A stretch of 58,375 nt of DNA from Akkermansiaceae bacterium (GTDB lineage: Bacteria; Verrucomicrobiota; Verrucomicrobiia; Verrucomicrobiales; Akkermansiaceae). Positions 7,829 to 16,637 of the stretch are shown here, in pieces. The position numbers and the translations under genes were made by a program. A model generated the notes under the pieces. That model made no database searches, was not told the DNA's origin, and saw only the letters and a list, made by a program, of their open reading frames with translations. Position 1 is the first letter of the stretch, and every line of letters begins with the position of its first letter. The stretch lies in assembly GCA_903934285.1 (NCBI GenBank), contig CAIZNN010000215.1:1-58375 (forward strand), written 5' to 3'.

Positions 7829-9145
7829 CTATGCGCTGGCCTTGCCCGGCTTGGTGATATACAAACCGCACTGGGCAAGCGCCTCAGGCGTGAGGGTGCC
7901 AGTCACCGGCTGGCCCGGCGCGCGGCTGGCGACCACCTTGCCGGTGGCATCCACCAGTGCCCATGCGATTTGGGCCAGTGGCGCTTTGGCAGGCGCCCCC
8001 TCGTTCGGCATTCCCGTCAAAATATCGAAGTAGGAGATATGGCACGGGCACAAGACGCGGCCGTTGTCATCGACCATGCTGCTGACGGTGCAACCCAGAT
8101 GGGTGCATTTGGCTGACATCACGATGGGCATGCCATCCTTGCCTTTGAACGCCAGTCCCGGGGCCATGGCATAGTCGATGAAATACTTGCCTTTGAGCGG
8201 ATCCAATTCGGCATAGGGGGAGACCAGGATCATTGAATTGCGCTGGCGTTCCAACTCATAGCCACGTTCTTCTGCGGTGAGTTGCAAGCGTTGGAGTTTT
8301 TTCTCCAACATGGCGGACTCCGCTTCAGGATCATGGCTGGCACCTTTGAAGAAGTTGACGGCCTTGGAGGATACGCCCAGGGCCAGCAACCCGGTGGCCC
8401 CCGTCACGCCGGCGGCGCCCTTGATGAATTCGCGGCGACTCTCGGCCCTGATGGTGGCGGCCACCGCGTGTTGGCGGCGGCGGGTGGTGTTCCAGACGAC
8501 ACGTTGGGGGGCGCGCCACAGATAGGTGAAGGGCACGGCGAGGATGTGCATCAGACGCGTGAAGGGCAACAACAGGATGAACAACCATGCGCCGATGAGG
8601 TGCAGCTTGAAGAGCATCGGAAAACCAGCCACATACGCCATGTCCGGTTGCAGGAGCAACAGGCTCCACAAATAGGGCACCACCGTGCCGGTGCTCCATG
8701 CCGAACCGTAGCGGAAATATATGGCGGACAACAGGCCTAGCAGGACCTGCATGAACAACAACGCCACCACCAGCAGATCCGAATGGGTCGTGACCGCCTG
8801 CAAGCGGGCCGAGGTCAGGCGGCGAAAGATGAGAGTGCCAAGTCCGGCGAGGGCCAGCAGCGCGCAGGCAATGCCAAGGGTCTCGATGCAAAACATCGCC
8901 ACTGGCACGGTGAGGACGCTCGACCAGATGTTGGGCAACAGAAAAGCGAGCAAGTGGCCCAGCAGAACCACGATGATGCCGATGTGCCAAGGGGCGGAGC
9001 CCCACAGCAACTGCCGATCCTCGAGGAATTGTGACGAGCGTGCCGACATTGAGAACTTGCTGAGACGGGCGCGCCGGACACAACCGATCACGGCTACGAT
9101 CAATGCGATATAGGGAAGACCGATGAACAGGAATGCGTCTATCAT
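7829..9145 (-). CDS. narI: NarI-Rieske fusion: nitrate reductase gamma subunit joined to a Rieske protein
   Basis: A 438-residue two-part protein. Residues 1-225 are NarI: five membrane helices, the NarI hallmark SMSARSSQFLEDR, and histidines H54, H64, H182 and H200 at the positions expected to bind two b hemes. Residues 235-260 read SRREFIKGAAG followed by a hydrophobic helix, a Tat-like Rieske anchor. Residues 300-438 are a Rieske [2Fe-2S] domain with CTHLGC (347-352) and CPCH (366-369). NarI normally ends in the cytoplasm, so one further helix would place the Rieske domain outside, facing the cytochromes c. The start overlaps the narJ stop (ATGA). The frame is continuous across the junction with no sign of an error. 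Each domain is certain; joint function is inference. Confidence 0.93.
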   Translation of the reverse strand: MIDAFLFIGLPYIALIVAVIGCVRRARLSKFSMSARSSQFLEDRQLLWGSAPWHIGIIVVLLGHLLAFLLPNIWSSVLTVPVAMFCIETLGIACALLALAGLGTLIFRRLTSARLQAVTTHSDLLVVALLFMQVLLGLLSAIYFRYGSAWSTGTVVPYLWSLLLLQPDMAYVAGFPMLFKLHLIGAWLFILLLPFTRLMHILAVPFTYLWRAPQRVVWNTTRRRQHAVAATIRAESRREFIKGAAGVTGATGLLALGVSSKAVNFFKGASHDPEAESAMLEKKLQRLQLTAEERGYELERQRNSMILVSPYAELDPLKGKYFIDYAMAPGLAFKGKDGMPIVMSAKCTHLGCTVSSMVDDNGRVLCPCHISYFDILTGMPNEGAPAKAPLAQIAWALVDATGKVVASRAPGQPVTGTLTPEALAQCGLYITKPGKASA

Positions 9146-9924
9146 GGCTGCTGGAAGGTTGAGTGGGTGGTGGCCACAGTTGGGGGCTGGATCATGGGTG
9201 AAGGGTCTTTTGTAGCGCGGACTGCAGCCCGTTCCTCAATATCGTCGTCCGGACCGTCCACGATACAGACGGAAGTCCGTGCTGCAGCATCCGGGAGCGG
9301 GGCGCAGTTGCAGCCATCTGAGACGGTGGGGCAGATGCCGTGCTGGCGCATTTGTTCCAGCGGACTGAGTGCGGGCTGCAAGCCGGGATAATGGGCCCGC
9401 AGCACGTCATCGACGGCTTGCAGCAAGAAGCGGTATGGATGGGTCTCTGCGAGCATCAGGGTCATTTTTGCGAGCGGCCCCAACAGGCAGAATTCCAACA
9501 ACTCGCGGCGCTCGCTCTCGCCGAGCAGCGACGCGTAACGCAGCAACACCGCGATGTGATCGGGCAACTCGCCAGCGGTGCCAAACTCCAGCAATTCAAA
9601 GCGGCTGTGCAGCGCTGCCATGAACTCGCCACGCTTGAAATTCTCCTCGCCGAACAAATGAATGCTGGCGTATGGCACGCATTGGGGAGTCACATCAAAG
9701 GTGGCGGTATACAATTCCTCGCGCGCATCCTGAGTGAGCGCATCAACCGCCTTGCTGAAGGCCAGCAGATGAAGGCTGTCAACAGCGGCCAGGGCCGACT
9801 CCAATGTGGAATCAAAGTCCGCGCCGGGATAGCCCAGCAGGCGGCCTAGCAGAACGAGTTGGGCGGCAATGGTCGCGGCAATGGTCGCGGCGGCGGGTGG
9901 GGCGATGGGTACGGCGGCGGTCAT
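9142..9924 (-). CDS. narJ: NarJ, nitrate reductase assembly chaperone
   Basis: TorD/NarJ-family chaperone, about 260 residues, needed to insert the molybdenum cofactor into NarG before it docks on NarI. The family pattern begins at LVLLGRLLGYPGADF and continues with HLFGEENFKRGEFMAAL, ELPDHIAVLLRYASLL and CLLGPLAKM. The Ala/Pro-rich first 20 residues and the acidic, Thr-rich tail look like unstructured extensions. An in-frame GTG at 9963 would add 13 residues and lie 17 bp after narH; I used the ATG at 9924. The stop overlaps the next start by the ATGA arrangement. Its position between narH and narI is the classical narGHJI order. Confidence 0.9.
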   Translation of the reverse strand: MTAAVPIAPPAAATIAATIAAQLVLLGRLLGYPGADFDSTLESALAAVDSLHLLAFSKAVDALTQDAREELYTATFDVTPQCVPYASIHLFGEENFKRGEFMAALHSRFELLEFGTAGELPDHIAVLLRYASLLGESERRELLEFCLLGPLAKMTLMLAETHPYRFLLQAVDDVLRAHYPGLQPALSPLEQMRQHGICPTVSDGCNCAPLPDAAARTSVCIVDGPDDDIEERAAVRATKDPSPMIQPPTVATTHSTFQQP

Positions 9925-9980
9925 GGATGGCGGGTTGGCATGGCGGGTGGAAACCGCCGCCACGGGGGTGCTGGTGGAGA

Positions 9981-11474
9981 TCAGGCGCGCGGATTGAAGG
10001 TGGGATCGAGACTGAAGCCGGTGCAGCCCTTGCAGGCCTCAGGACTGCAAGTGCTTTCGATGGCCTCCTCGCGTTGCAACGGCGGCAACACAAAGCGCTG
10101 GAAATGGGTGGGGATGGCCGTCATCGCATAAATCTGTTCAACCTCCTCGCGGGTGGTGCGGGCGTCGCGCAGGATCTTGTCAACGTCATTCTCATTCATG
10201 TCACCCACGCTCTGCCAACGCTTGTAGTAACGCACGGCCATGAGTTTGCGCATCACCGCCTCAACGATTTGCTCGTTGCCGGCGCTGAAAAGGCTGGCCA
10301 GGTATTTGACAGGCAGGCGGGATTCCTCCAAGCAGGTGAAGAAATTCCTGGCCTCGTGGTTGTAGGTGCCATGGACGGACTTGCCCATCACCGGCAACAA
10401 GGGCGGAACATAGAACAACATGGGCATCGTCCGATATTCGATGTGCAACGGCAGAGCCAGCTTCCATTCCATGATATACTTCCAGGCCGGCGAATTCTTG
10501 GCGGAATCGAGGAATTCCTCGCTGATTCCGTTTGCGCGGGCGGCGGCTATCACCTCGGGGTCGTTCGGATCGAGAAATGCCATGCGTTGGGACTCGACCA
10601 AGGCCCGGTCCGGCACTTTCATCGCGTCCGGCACGCGGTCGGCATCATATAGCATAACTCCCATATAACGGATGCGCCCGACACACGAGTGGAAACATGC
10701 CGGCGGTTGGCCGGTTTCCAAGCGCGGAAAACACAGCACGCATTTCTCGGACTTGCCGGTTTTCCAGTTGTAATAAATCTTCTTATACGGGCAGGCGGCG
10801 ACGCAGGCGCGCCAGCCGCGGCATTTTTCCTGATTGATGAGGACGATGCCGTCCTCGCCACGTTTGTAGATGGCACCTGATGGGCAACCCGCGACGCAGG
10901 TTGGATTGGCGCAGTGATTGCAGATGCGCGGCAAATAGAACATCGTCAGACGCTCCACTTCGAAGAGTTGATTGCGCTCCTCTTCGGTTAGGTTGTCGAG
11001 ATTGAGGTCGTTTTCCGCATAAATCGTCGATCCGGACAAGTCATCATCCCAGTTCGGGCCGCTCTTGATTTCAATCGGCTCGCCGGTGATCAGGGAGATC
11101 GGAATCGCAGTCGGTTGGTCATCACCCAGCTTGGCGGTGAACAAGTCATCGTACTTATAGGTGAACGGCTCATAATAGTCATCGAGGTTCGGCTGGTTCG
11201 GATTGTAGAACAGCTTGAGAAAGGCGTCAGCCTTGCTTTGGCAGCGCATCTCAATCTTGTCGGAACCGTCCCACTTCCAGCCGCCGTTGAATTTTTTCTG
11301 ATTCTCCCAGCGGGTCGGATAGCCCGTGCCGGGCTTGGTTTCGACGTTGTTCCACCACATGTATTCGGCGCCTGGCCGGTCAGTCCACACGTTTTTGCAG
11401 GCGACGCTGCAAGTGTGGCATCCGATGCACTTGTCGAGGTGGAAGATGACGGATACGTGGGCTCTGACGTCCAT
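9981..11474 (-). CDS. narH: NarH, nitrate reductase beta (electron-transfer) subunit
   Basis: A 497-residue iron-sulfur subunit carrying electrons from NarI to NarG. Four cysteine clusters are visible: CIGCHTCSVAC (16-26), CNHCANPTCVAGCP, CRGWRACVAACP and CVLCFPRLETGQPPACFHSC. In the third, Trp replaces a cysteine, the signature that makes this a [3Fe-4S] centre in NarH. The ATG at 11474 is 14 bp after narG; the longer frame upstream runs through narG. The length is close to E. coli NarH. It should lie on the cytoplasmic side with NarG. No anomaly was seen. Confidence 0.96.
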   Translation of the reverse strand: MDVRAHVSVIFHLDKCIGCHTCSVACKNVWTDRPGAEYMWWNNVETKPGTGYPTRWENQKKFNGGWKWDGSDKIEMRCQSKADAFLKLFYNPNQPNLDDYYEPFTYKYDDLFTAKLGDDQPTAIPISLITGEPIEIKSGPNWDDDLSGSTIYAENDLNLDNLTEEERNQLFEVERLTMFYLPRICNHCANPTCVAGCPSGAIYKRGEDGIVLINQEKCRGWRACVAACPYKKIYYNWKTGKSEKCVLCFPRLETGQPPACFHSCVGRIRYMGVMLYDADRVPDAMKVPDRALVESQRMAFLDPNDPEVIAAARANGISEEFLDSAKNSPAWKYIMEWKLALPLHIEYRTMPMLFYVPPLLPVMGKSVHGTYNHEARNFFTCLEESRLPVKYLASLFSAGNEQIVEAVMRKLMAVRYYKRWQSVGDMNENDVDKILRDARTTREEVEQIYAMTAIPTHFQRFVLPPLQREEAIESTCSPEACKGCTGFSLDPTFNPRA

Positions 11475-11488
11475 GATTTTGATAGGTG

Positions 11489-14400
11489 CTAGTAAACGAC
11501 TTGTTGCAATTTGCGGACGATGACGAAGGTGTCGCGGTTGACGCCCTGGGGTCCCCAATAGTTGAAGGCATAGGTGAATTGGCCGTAGCCGCCGATCATG
11601 AACAGCGGCTTCATGCGGGTGCGCGTGAGGCTGTTGTGGACGCCGGCGCGCTTCATGCCGCGCTCGGGTGATTTGGGGACGCCCAGCGTGCGCTCCGGCG
11701 CGTGATAGAGCAGGCAGATGCCGGTGGGAATCCGCGCACTGACAATGGCGCGGGTGCAGACGACGCCGTGGTCGTTGAACACTTCGATCCAATCATTGTC
11801 CTCAATGCCGATGAGATCCGCATCCTTGTCATTGACCCACACCGGATAGCACCCGCGCGAGAGCGTTTTCATGCGCTGGGTGTCACCATAAGTCGAGTGG
11901 ATGTGCCACTTGCCATGGGGTGTGAGGTAGTTGAGCACCAGGCCACCGCCGCCTTTCGGGGTTTGGATCAGGTCACGGGTCTGGCGCAGTTCGCCGCGCG
12001 GCTTGAAGGTTGGCAGGTTTTCGCCGAAGGCGATGTAGGTTTCGTGATCGAGATAGAGGTGTTGGCGGCCGGTGAGGGTGCGGAACGGGATGTTCTCCTC
12101 GATGTTCTGGCAATAAGCGGCATAGGTGCGCTTGCCATTGGTGATGCCGGTCCAGAACGGGGTGGTGAGGGTGCGCCGCGGCTGGGTGGTCAGATCATCG
12201 AAGGTGTAACGCACCGCGCGGGTGTCCTTTGCCAGATGGGTGTGATCGATGCCGGTCTTGATCGACTCGCTTTCATAGGCGCGCCAGGCCATCTCGCCAT
12301 TGGTTTCCGGCGCGAAGTGCAGGATCACGTTGCAGGCGTCCTTGTCCACCCGCAAGCTCGGGTATTGTTTGCCGCCCCATTTCTCGGTGGGATGGGTTGC
12401 CATGTAGGCGTCGTAGGCGTCATCCACATCGTAGTGGGTGCCGTGCATGGACAGGCCGTTGTTGCGGAAATTTGGGCCGAGGGAAATGAAGCGGTTGTAA
12501 ACCTGGCTGAAGTCCCTGGCGACGATTTTAATGTTAGGAGCGGTTTTGCCTGGGATCAGATCGCACTCACCCTTGGCCCAATCCTTCACCGTGGGTTGCG
12601 CCAACTCCGCCGGGGTGTCGTGCATCAACGGTGAAACCAGAATGTCCTTGACCGGATCCGGGAAATATTGCGGGGCCATTGCCGCGGTTGCGGCAGCGAT
12701 GCCCTTGAAGATATCCCAGTCGCTCTTCGACTCCCAGCACGGCGTCACCGCCGCTTGCAGCGGATGAATGAAGCTGTGCATGTCCGTCGAGTTCAGATCG
12801 TTCTTCTCGTAGAACGTCGCGGCGGGCAGCACGATGTCTGAATACAACGCGGAGGTGTCCATGCGGAAATTCAAATCCACCACCAGGTCCATTTTGCCGA
12901 GTTCGACCTTGTCGTGCCAGGTGACATCCTCGATGTCGGGTTTGGCGCATTCCTCGGCGATCGCGTTGTGATGGGTGCCCAGGTAGTGCTTGAGGAAATA
13001 CTCATGGCCCTTGGCCGAGGAACTCAGAGCATTACCGCGCCAGATATAGAACAAGCGCGGGAAACACTCCGGATTGTCGGGATCTTCCAGGGCAAACTTG
13101 ACCTTGCGTTCCTTCAACTGTGTGACCACCCATGCGACGATTTCCTCATCGGTCTGCGCGCCTGCGGCCTGTGCCTCCTTGACCAACTCGAAGTTGCTGC
13201 GGGTGAATTGCGGATAGCATGGCAACCAGCCGAGTCTAACAGCCATGGCGTTTTTATCCGCGGTGTGGCCGTGGGCCATCGCGTGGGTTGCGTCACTCAC
13301 CGGGCACATCTCGTTGAACGAGCGATCGTAGCGCCACTGGTCGGAATTCATATAGTGGAACGACGGCGCATTCATCTGCCGTGGCGGGCCGGCCCAGTCA
13401 CCACCAAAGGCGACCGGTGCCCACGACGTCTGTGGCACGAGTTTTTCCTGGCCGACGTAATGATTGAGCCCGCCACCGCTCTTGCCGATGCAACCGCAGA
13501 AGATGAGGGAATTGATGACGGCCCGATAGATCAGGTTGTTATGGTACCAGTGATTGACGCCGGCACCGATGATCACACTGCATTTGCCGCCGGTGCATTC
13601 GGCGGTGCGCGCCCATTCGCGCGCAAAGTTCACCGCCACGCTTGCCGCCACGCCGGTGAATTGCTCCTGCCATGCCGGTGTGAACGGTTGGGTGGCATCG
13701 TCATAACTGTCTGGCCATTCGCCGCCGAAGCCGCGGTTGATGCCATACTGCGCGAAGTACAGTTCCATCGCCGTGGTCGTGTAGACCGGGCCGTCGACGG
13801 TCTCGACGCGCCGGACCGGGACGTGACGGAGGATGACGCGCGCGTTGGTGCCGTCGGAGAAATCCTGCACCTCCACCGGCAGGGTGGTGTCGTGCGCGGC
13901 ATTCAGCTCTAACAACGGATGGATTGCTTCATGGCTGATGCAATCCTCGAGTTTGAGATTCCACTCGCCCTTTTGCTTCTGCCAGCGGTGGCCGACGGTG
14001 CCCTTGGGCATTTTCAAGCTGCCGCTGGTGGCATCCACGACGAAGAATTTCCACTCGGCGTTTTCCTGCGTGCGGGTGGACTCGAGTTGGCTGGCGCGCA
14101 GCAATTTGCCGGCGCGGTAACTGCCATTGGCTTGGACATCGAGAGTGACCAGGAAAGCGGCGTCAGTGAACTGGCGCATGTAGTCTTGAAACGCGGGCAC
14201 CTGGCGGTCCGCATAGTTTTCCTTGAGGATGACGTGACCGACGGCCATCCAGAATGCACCATCGGTGCCTTGATGGAGCGGCACCCATTCATCGGCGACT
14301 TTCGAGGTCTGGCTGAAGTCCGGTGAAAACACCACCACCTTGGTGCCGCCATGGCGGGCCTCCACCAGGAAATGCGCATCCGGCGTGCGCGTCATGAGCA

Positions 14401-15121
14401 CGTTGGAACCGACCGTGGCAATGAATTTCGAGTGATACCAATCGGCGCTTTCATTGACATCGGTCTGCTCGCCCCAGATTTCCGGCGACGCCGGCGGCAG
14501 GTCGCAATACCAATCATAGAACGAGAGTGACACCCCGCCCATGAGCTGACAGAAGCGCGCGCCGGCGGCATAACTGAGCATCGACATCGCGGGAATCGGC
14601 GAGAAACCGACGATGCGGTCAGGGCCGTGGCGGCGCGCCGTGTGAAGATTGGCGGCGGCCATCAGTTCGTTGACCTCGGCCCATGGAGCGCGCCTGAACC
14701 CGCCCTTGCCGCGCGCGCTTTGATAGGACTTGCGCGATTCCTCAGCGGTGACAATCGAGGCATAAGCGCCGACCGGGTCACCGGGGAATTTTTTCTTGGC
14801 CTTGCGCCACAGATCCAACAACACGCCGCGGACATACGGGTATTTGACGCGGATGGGACTGTAGATATACCATGAATAGCTGATGCCGCGCTGGCAGCCG
14901 CGGGGTTCGTATGGCGGGATGGCTTGATCGATGATGGGATAATCAAGCGCCTGGAGTTCCCACACGACGACGCCGTTTTTGACATAGATTTCCCAACTGC
15001 ACGACCCGGTGCAATTGACACCATGGGTGCTGCGGACTTTTTTGTCATAGCTCCAGCGGTTGCGATAGAACGATTCCCAGGTCCGGTCTTCAGGGGCAAA
15101 TAGGTCTTGGATCCAGCTCAT
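11489..15121 (-). CDS. narG: NarG, membrane-bound respiratory nitrate reductase alpha subunit
   Basis: The 1210-residue molybdenum enzyme reducing nitrate to nitrite. The N-terminal [4Fe-4S] site has the NarG form with a histidine ligand (H33, C37, C41, C75). The predicted molybdenum-ligating aspartate is D221 in GEQTDVNESADWY. Residues 33-50 (HGVNCTGSCSWEIYVKNG) are diagnostic. There is no twin-arginine signal before the Fe-S site, so the active site should be cytoplasmic, unlike archaeal outward-facing NarG. It begins 4 bp after a diheme cytochrome c gene. The bis-MGD cofactor would come from the divergent moa/moe/mob operon. Confidence 0.97.
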   Translation of the reverse strand: MSWIQDLFAPEDRTWESFYRNRWSYDKKVRSTHGVNCTGSCSWEIYVKNGVVVWELQALDYPIIDQAIPPYEPRGCQRGISYSWYIYSPIRVKYPYVRGVLLDLWRKAKKKFPGDPVGAYASIVTAEESRKSYQSARGKGGFRRAPWAEVNELMAAANLHTARRHGPDRIVGFSPIPAMSMLSYAAGARFCQLMGGVSLSFYDWYCDLPPASPEIWGEQTDVNESADWYHSKFIATVGSNVLMTRTPDAHFLVEARHGGTKVVVFSPDFSQTSKVADEWVPLHQGTDGAFWMAVGHVILKENYADRQVPAFQDYMRQFTDAAFLVTLDVQANGSYRAGKLLRASQLESTRTQENAEWKFFVVDATSGSLKMPKGTVGHRWQKQKGEWNLKLEDCISHEAIHPLLELNAAHDTTLPVEVQDFSDGTNARVILRHVPVRRVETVDGPVYTTTAMELYFAQYGINRGFGGEWPDSYDDATQPFTPAWQEQFTGVAASVAVNFAREWARTAECTGGKCSVIIGAGVNHWYHNNLIYRAVINSLIFCGCIGKSGGGLNHYVGQEKLVPQTSWAPVAFGGDWAGPPRQMNAPSFHYMNSDQWRYDRSFNEMCPVSDATHAMAHGHTADKNAMAVRLGWLPCYPQFTRSNFELVKEAQAAGAQTDEEIVAWVVTQLKERKVKFALEDPDNPECFPRLFYIWRGNALSSSAKGHEYFLKHYLGTHHNAIAEECAKPDIEDVTWHDKVELGKMDLVVDLNFRMDTSALYSDIVLPAATFYEKNDLNSTDMHSFIHPLQAAVTPCWESKSDWDIFKGIAAATAAMAPQYFPDPVKDILVSPLMHDTPAELAQPTVKDWAKGECDLIPGKTAPNIKIVARDFSQVYNRFISLGPNFRNNGLSMHGTHYDVDDAYDAYMATHPTEKWGGKQYPSLRVDKDACNVILHFAPETNGEMAWRAYESESIKTGIDHTHLAKDTRAVRYTFDDLTTQPRRTLTTPFWTGITNGKRTYAAYCQNIEENIPFRTLTGRQHLYLDHETYIAFGENLPTFKPRGELRQTRDLIQTPKGGGGLVLNYLTPHGKWHIHSTYGDTQRMKTLSRGCYPVWVNDKDADLIGIEDNDWIEVFNDHGVVCTRAIVSARIPTGICLLYHAPERTLGVPKSPERGMKRAGVHNSLTRTRMKPLFMIGGYGQFTYAFNYWGPQGVNRDTFVIVRKLQQVVY

Positions 15122-15125
15122 GCGA

Positions 15126-16070
15126 TTAGTTTCTCCTCCGAGTCAGCTTGTTGTCGCGGCCGCGGGCCAAACGCTGCCCGCGCAGGTAAAGGGTCATGCC
15201 CGCCAGCAGCAAGCCTGCGAGGCCCGCTCCTGCCAGCGCGAACCGTGGCGGCGCGGCCACCGGCGCCTTGGGATCGAGCGTGGACAAATACGCTGTCAAA
15301 TGGATCGCCTCCTGGGTGGTGATGGGATGGCGCTGGTAATGCGGGGCCATGATCTTGAAGTTGGCTTTCTCAATGGCGGAGATGAGCGGGGTGGCGCCCC
15401 CCATTTTGCCGAAGACTCCTGTTAGATCCGGGCCGAGGTTGCCGCCCGTGCCGCTGACGCTGTGACAGGCGGCGCAGGCGAGCCCGCCATGGAGCAAGCC
15501 GACCGAACCGGCAAACAAGCCGGCCCCCTGCGCGGGATCGGGCGGAGCCATTTTGGCCAGGAAGCGGGCCTGCATCTTCGCCTGCTCGGCAGCCAGACGT
15601 TGCGGTGCCTTGCCATCTTTGATGAACTCCGCCAGCGCCGCCAATTCCTCATCCTTGAGCGGGCCGACATTTTTTTCCATCCGCTTGATGGCGGTCTGTA
15701 ACTGGTCCACCGGCCACGATGCGGCCGTAGCCAGCCCGGGGCCGTTCAACTTCGCTTCGGTTAGAGTGTGGCATCCGGTGCAACTGGTGAGAAAGCGCGC
15801 GGCGACGAGGTCGGCTGCGGCGGGAGCCTCGGCCGGGGCCGCCGGCGCGGATGCAGGTGCGGTTGGGGTGGGTGGGGGCTGGGCGGCGGCGGCGGACAGG
15901 GTAGTTAACAGGACCCGTCCAAACACTGCGAGACTCAGCAAGACGCGCAATCGGGTTTGTAGAGGGTGCCATTCCAGCGTTCGCTTGGGGCAACGGCCTG
16001 CCTCACTGGAAGTGGTGACACTTGCTTGTGCCGAACGGGACGCGGGGAGTGGATCGATGTGCATCGCCAT
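15126..16070 (-). CDS. Membrane-anchored diheme cytochrome c upstream of narG
   Basis: A 314-residue protein with a long N-terminal lead, a hydrophobic export helix (about 41-60), an Ala/Pro-rich linker, and two cytochrome c domains with CTGCH (97-101) and CAACH (199-203). A C-terminal helix (about 278-294) is followed by basic residues, an N-out/C-in anchor. It lies between the Rrf2 gene (2 bp) and narG (4 bp), so it belongs to the operon. A diheme cytochrome c upstream of narG recalls narC of Thermus nitrate reductase operons; this is an analogy of position and heme count, not proven homology. The first 35 residues look unlike a mature leader, so the true start may lie further in. Confidence 0.82.
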   Translation of the reverse strand: MAMHIDPLPASRSAQASVTTSSEAGRCPKRTLEWHPLQTRLRVLLSLAVFGRVLLTTLSAAAAQPPPTPTAPASAPAAPAEAPAAADLVAARFLTSCTGCHTLTEAKLNGPGLATAASWPVDQLQTAIKRMEKNVGPLKDEELAALAEFIKDGKAPQRLAAEQAKMQARFLAKMAPPDPAQGAGLFAGSVGLLHGGLACAACHSVSGTGGNLGPDLTGVFGKMGGATPLISAIEKANFKIMAPHYQRHPITTQEAIHLTAYLSTLDPKAPVAAPPRFALAGAGLAGLLLAGMTLYLRGQRLARGRDNKLTRRRN

Positions 16071-16072
16071 GG

Positions 16073-16570
16073 CTAGGTGGATGATTTTTCAGACCGGCGG
16101 GGCTTCGCGCTCAGCGAAGTCTTGGCCACGGGTGCTTTCAGACGCAACTTTGGCGGCTTGGCAGCCGCGGCCTTGGTCTGGAAAACCGACAGCCGGGTTT
16201 GTTCCAGAAACCGGAGGTTTGTCGCTGTCATGCGGGTGATCGTGTCATGCAGCGGACAAGGCGCCTCGTTGCCACACCAGCCCGCGCCGAAGGGACAACG
16301 CGAGCTGTTATCGATCTGCTCAAACAATGCGACAATATCGATGAGGCGAATATCCCGCGCCTTCTTGATGAGCCGATAGCCCCCACCCGGTCCCGGTTGT
16401 CCCGCCAGAAAACCGGCGCTGGCTAATTGAGTGAGCAGCTTGGCGGTGAACACCGGCGATATGTTCCTCGCTTTTGCGATAGTTGCCGAGCCGACACGGC
16501 GCGTTTCCTCCGCAGCGAGATAACTCATCACTGCAATGGCGTTAGTTGCGGTCTTGCCATAGATAAACAT
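16073..16570 (-). CDS. Rrf2-family iron-sulfur transcriptional regulator, NsrR/IscR-like
   Basis: A 165-residue Rrf2 regulator. The winged helix occupies residues 1-75, with the wing GQPGPGGGYRL. The sensor segment holds three cysteines, C92, C99 and C105 (CPFGAGWCGNEAPCPLHD), the pattern of Fe-S-binding members such as NsrR, RsrR and IscR. The Lys/Ala-rich tail (130-165) looks disordered. It is first in the nar operon and divergent from moaA, with inverted repeats in the spacer. With a RIC gene sharing the same upstream element, NO sensing is the most likely role. Assignment to NsrR proper rather than another Rrf2 class is uncertain. Confidence 0.88.
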   Translation of the reverse strand: MFIYGKTATNAIAVMSYLAAEETRRVGSATIAKARNISPVFTAKLLTQLASAGFLAGQPGPGGGYRLIKKARDIRLIDIVALFEQIDNSSRCPFGAGWCGNEAPCPLHDTITRMTATNLRFLEQTRLSVFQTKAAAAKPPKLRLKAPVAKTSLSAKPRRSEKSST

Positions 16571-16614
16571 GGTGGCTCACGTGCGGGTTTTGTGGTGAGC
16601 TCGCCCGCCCCGAA

Positions 16615-16629
16615 TATGTTATCAACATA
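16615..16629. promoter_or_regulatory. Perfect inverted repeat TATGTT-atc-AACATA upstream of rrf2
   Basis: Six-base arms with a three-base spacer, 45 bp upstream of the rrf2 ATG in the 223-bp divergent rrf2/moaA spacer. Short-spacer dyads are typical of Rrf2-family operators, so autoregulation is plausible. The exact repeat was not found upstream of RIC. Confidence 0.5.
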
Positions 16630-16637
16630 GGACTGGC

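Noticed and set aside
22..16570. Complete denitrification pathway
   Set aside because: No nirS/nirK, nor, nos or ammonifying nrfA genes are present in the window; only nitrate to nitrite plus RIC repair is supported.
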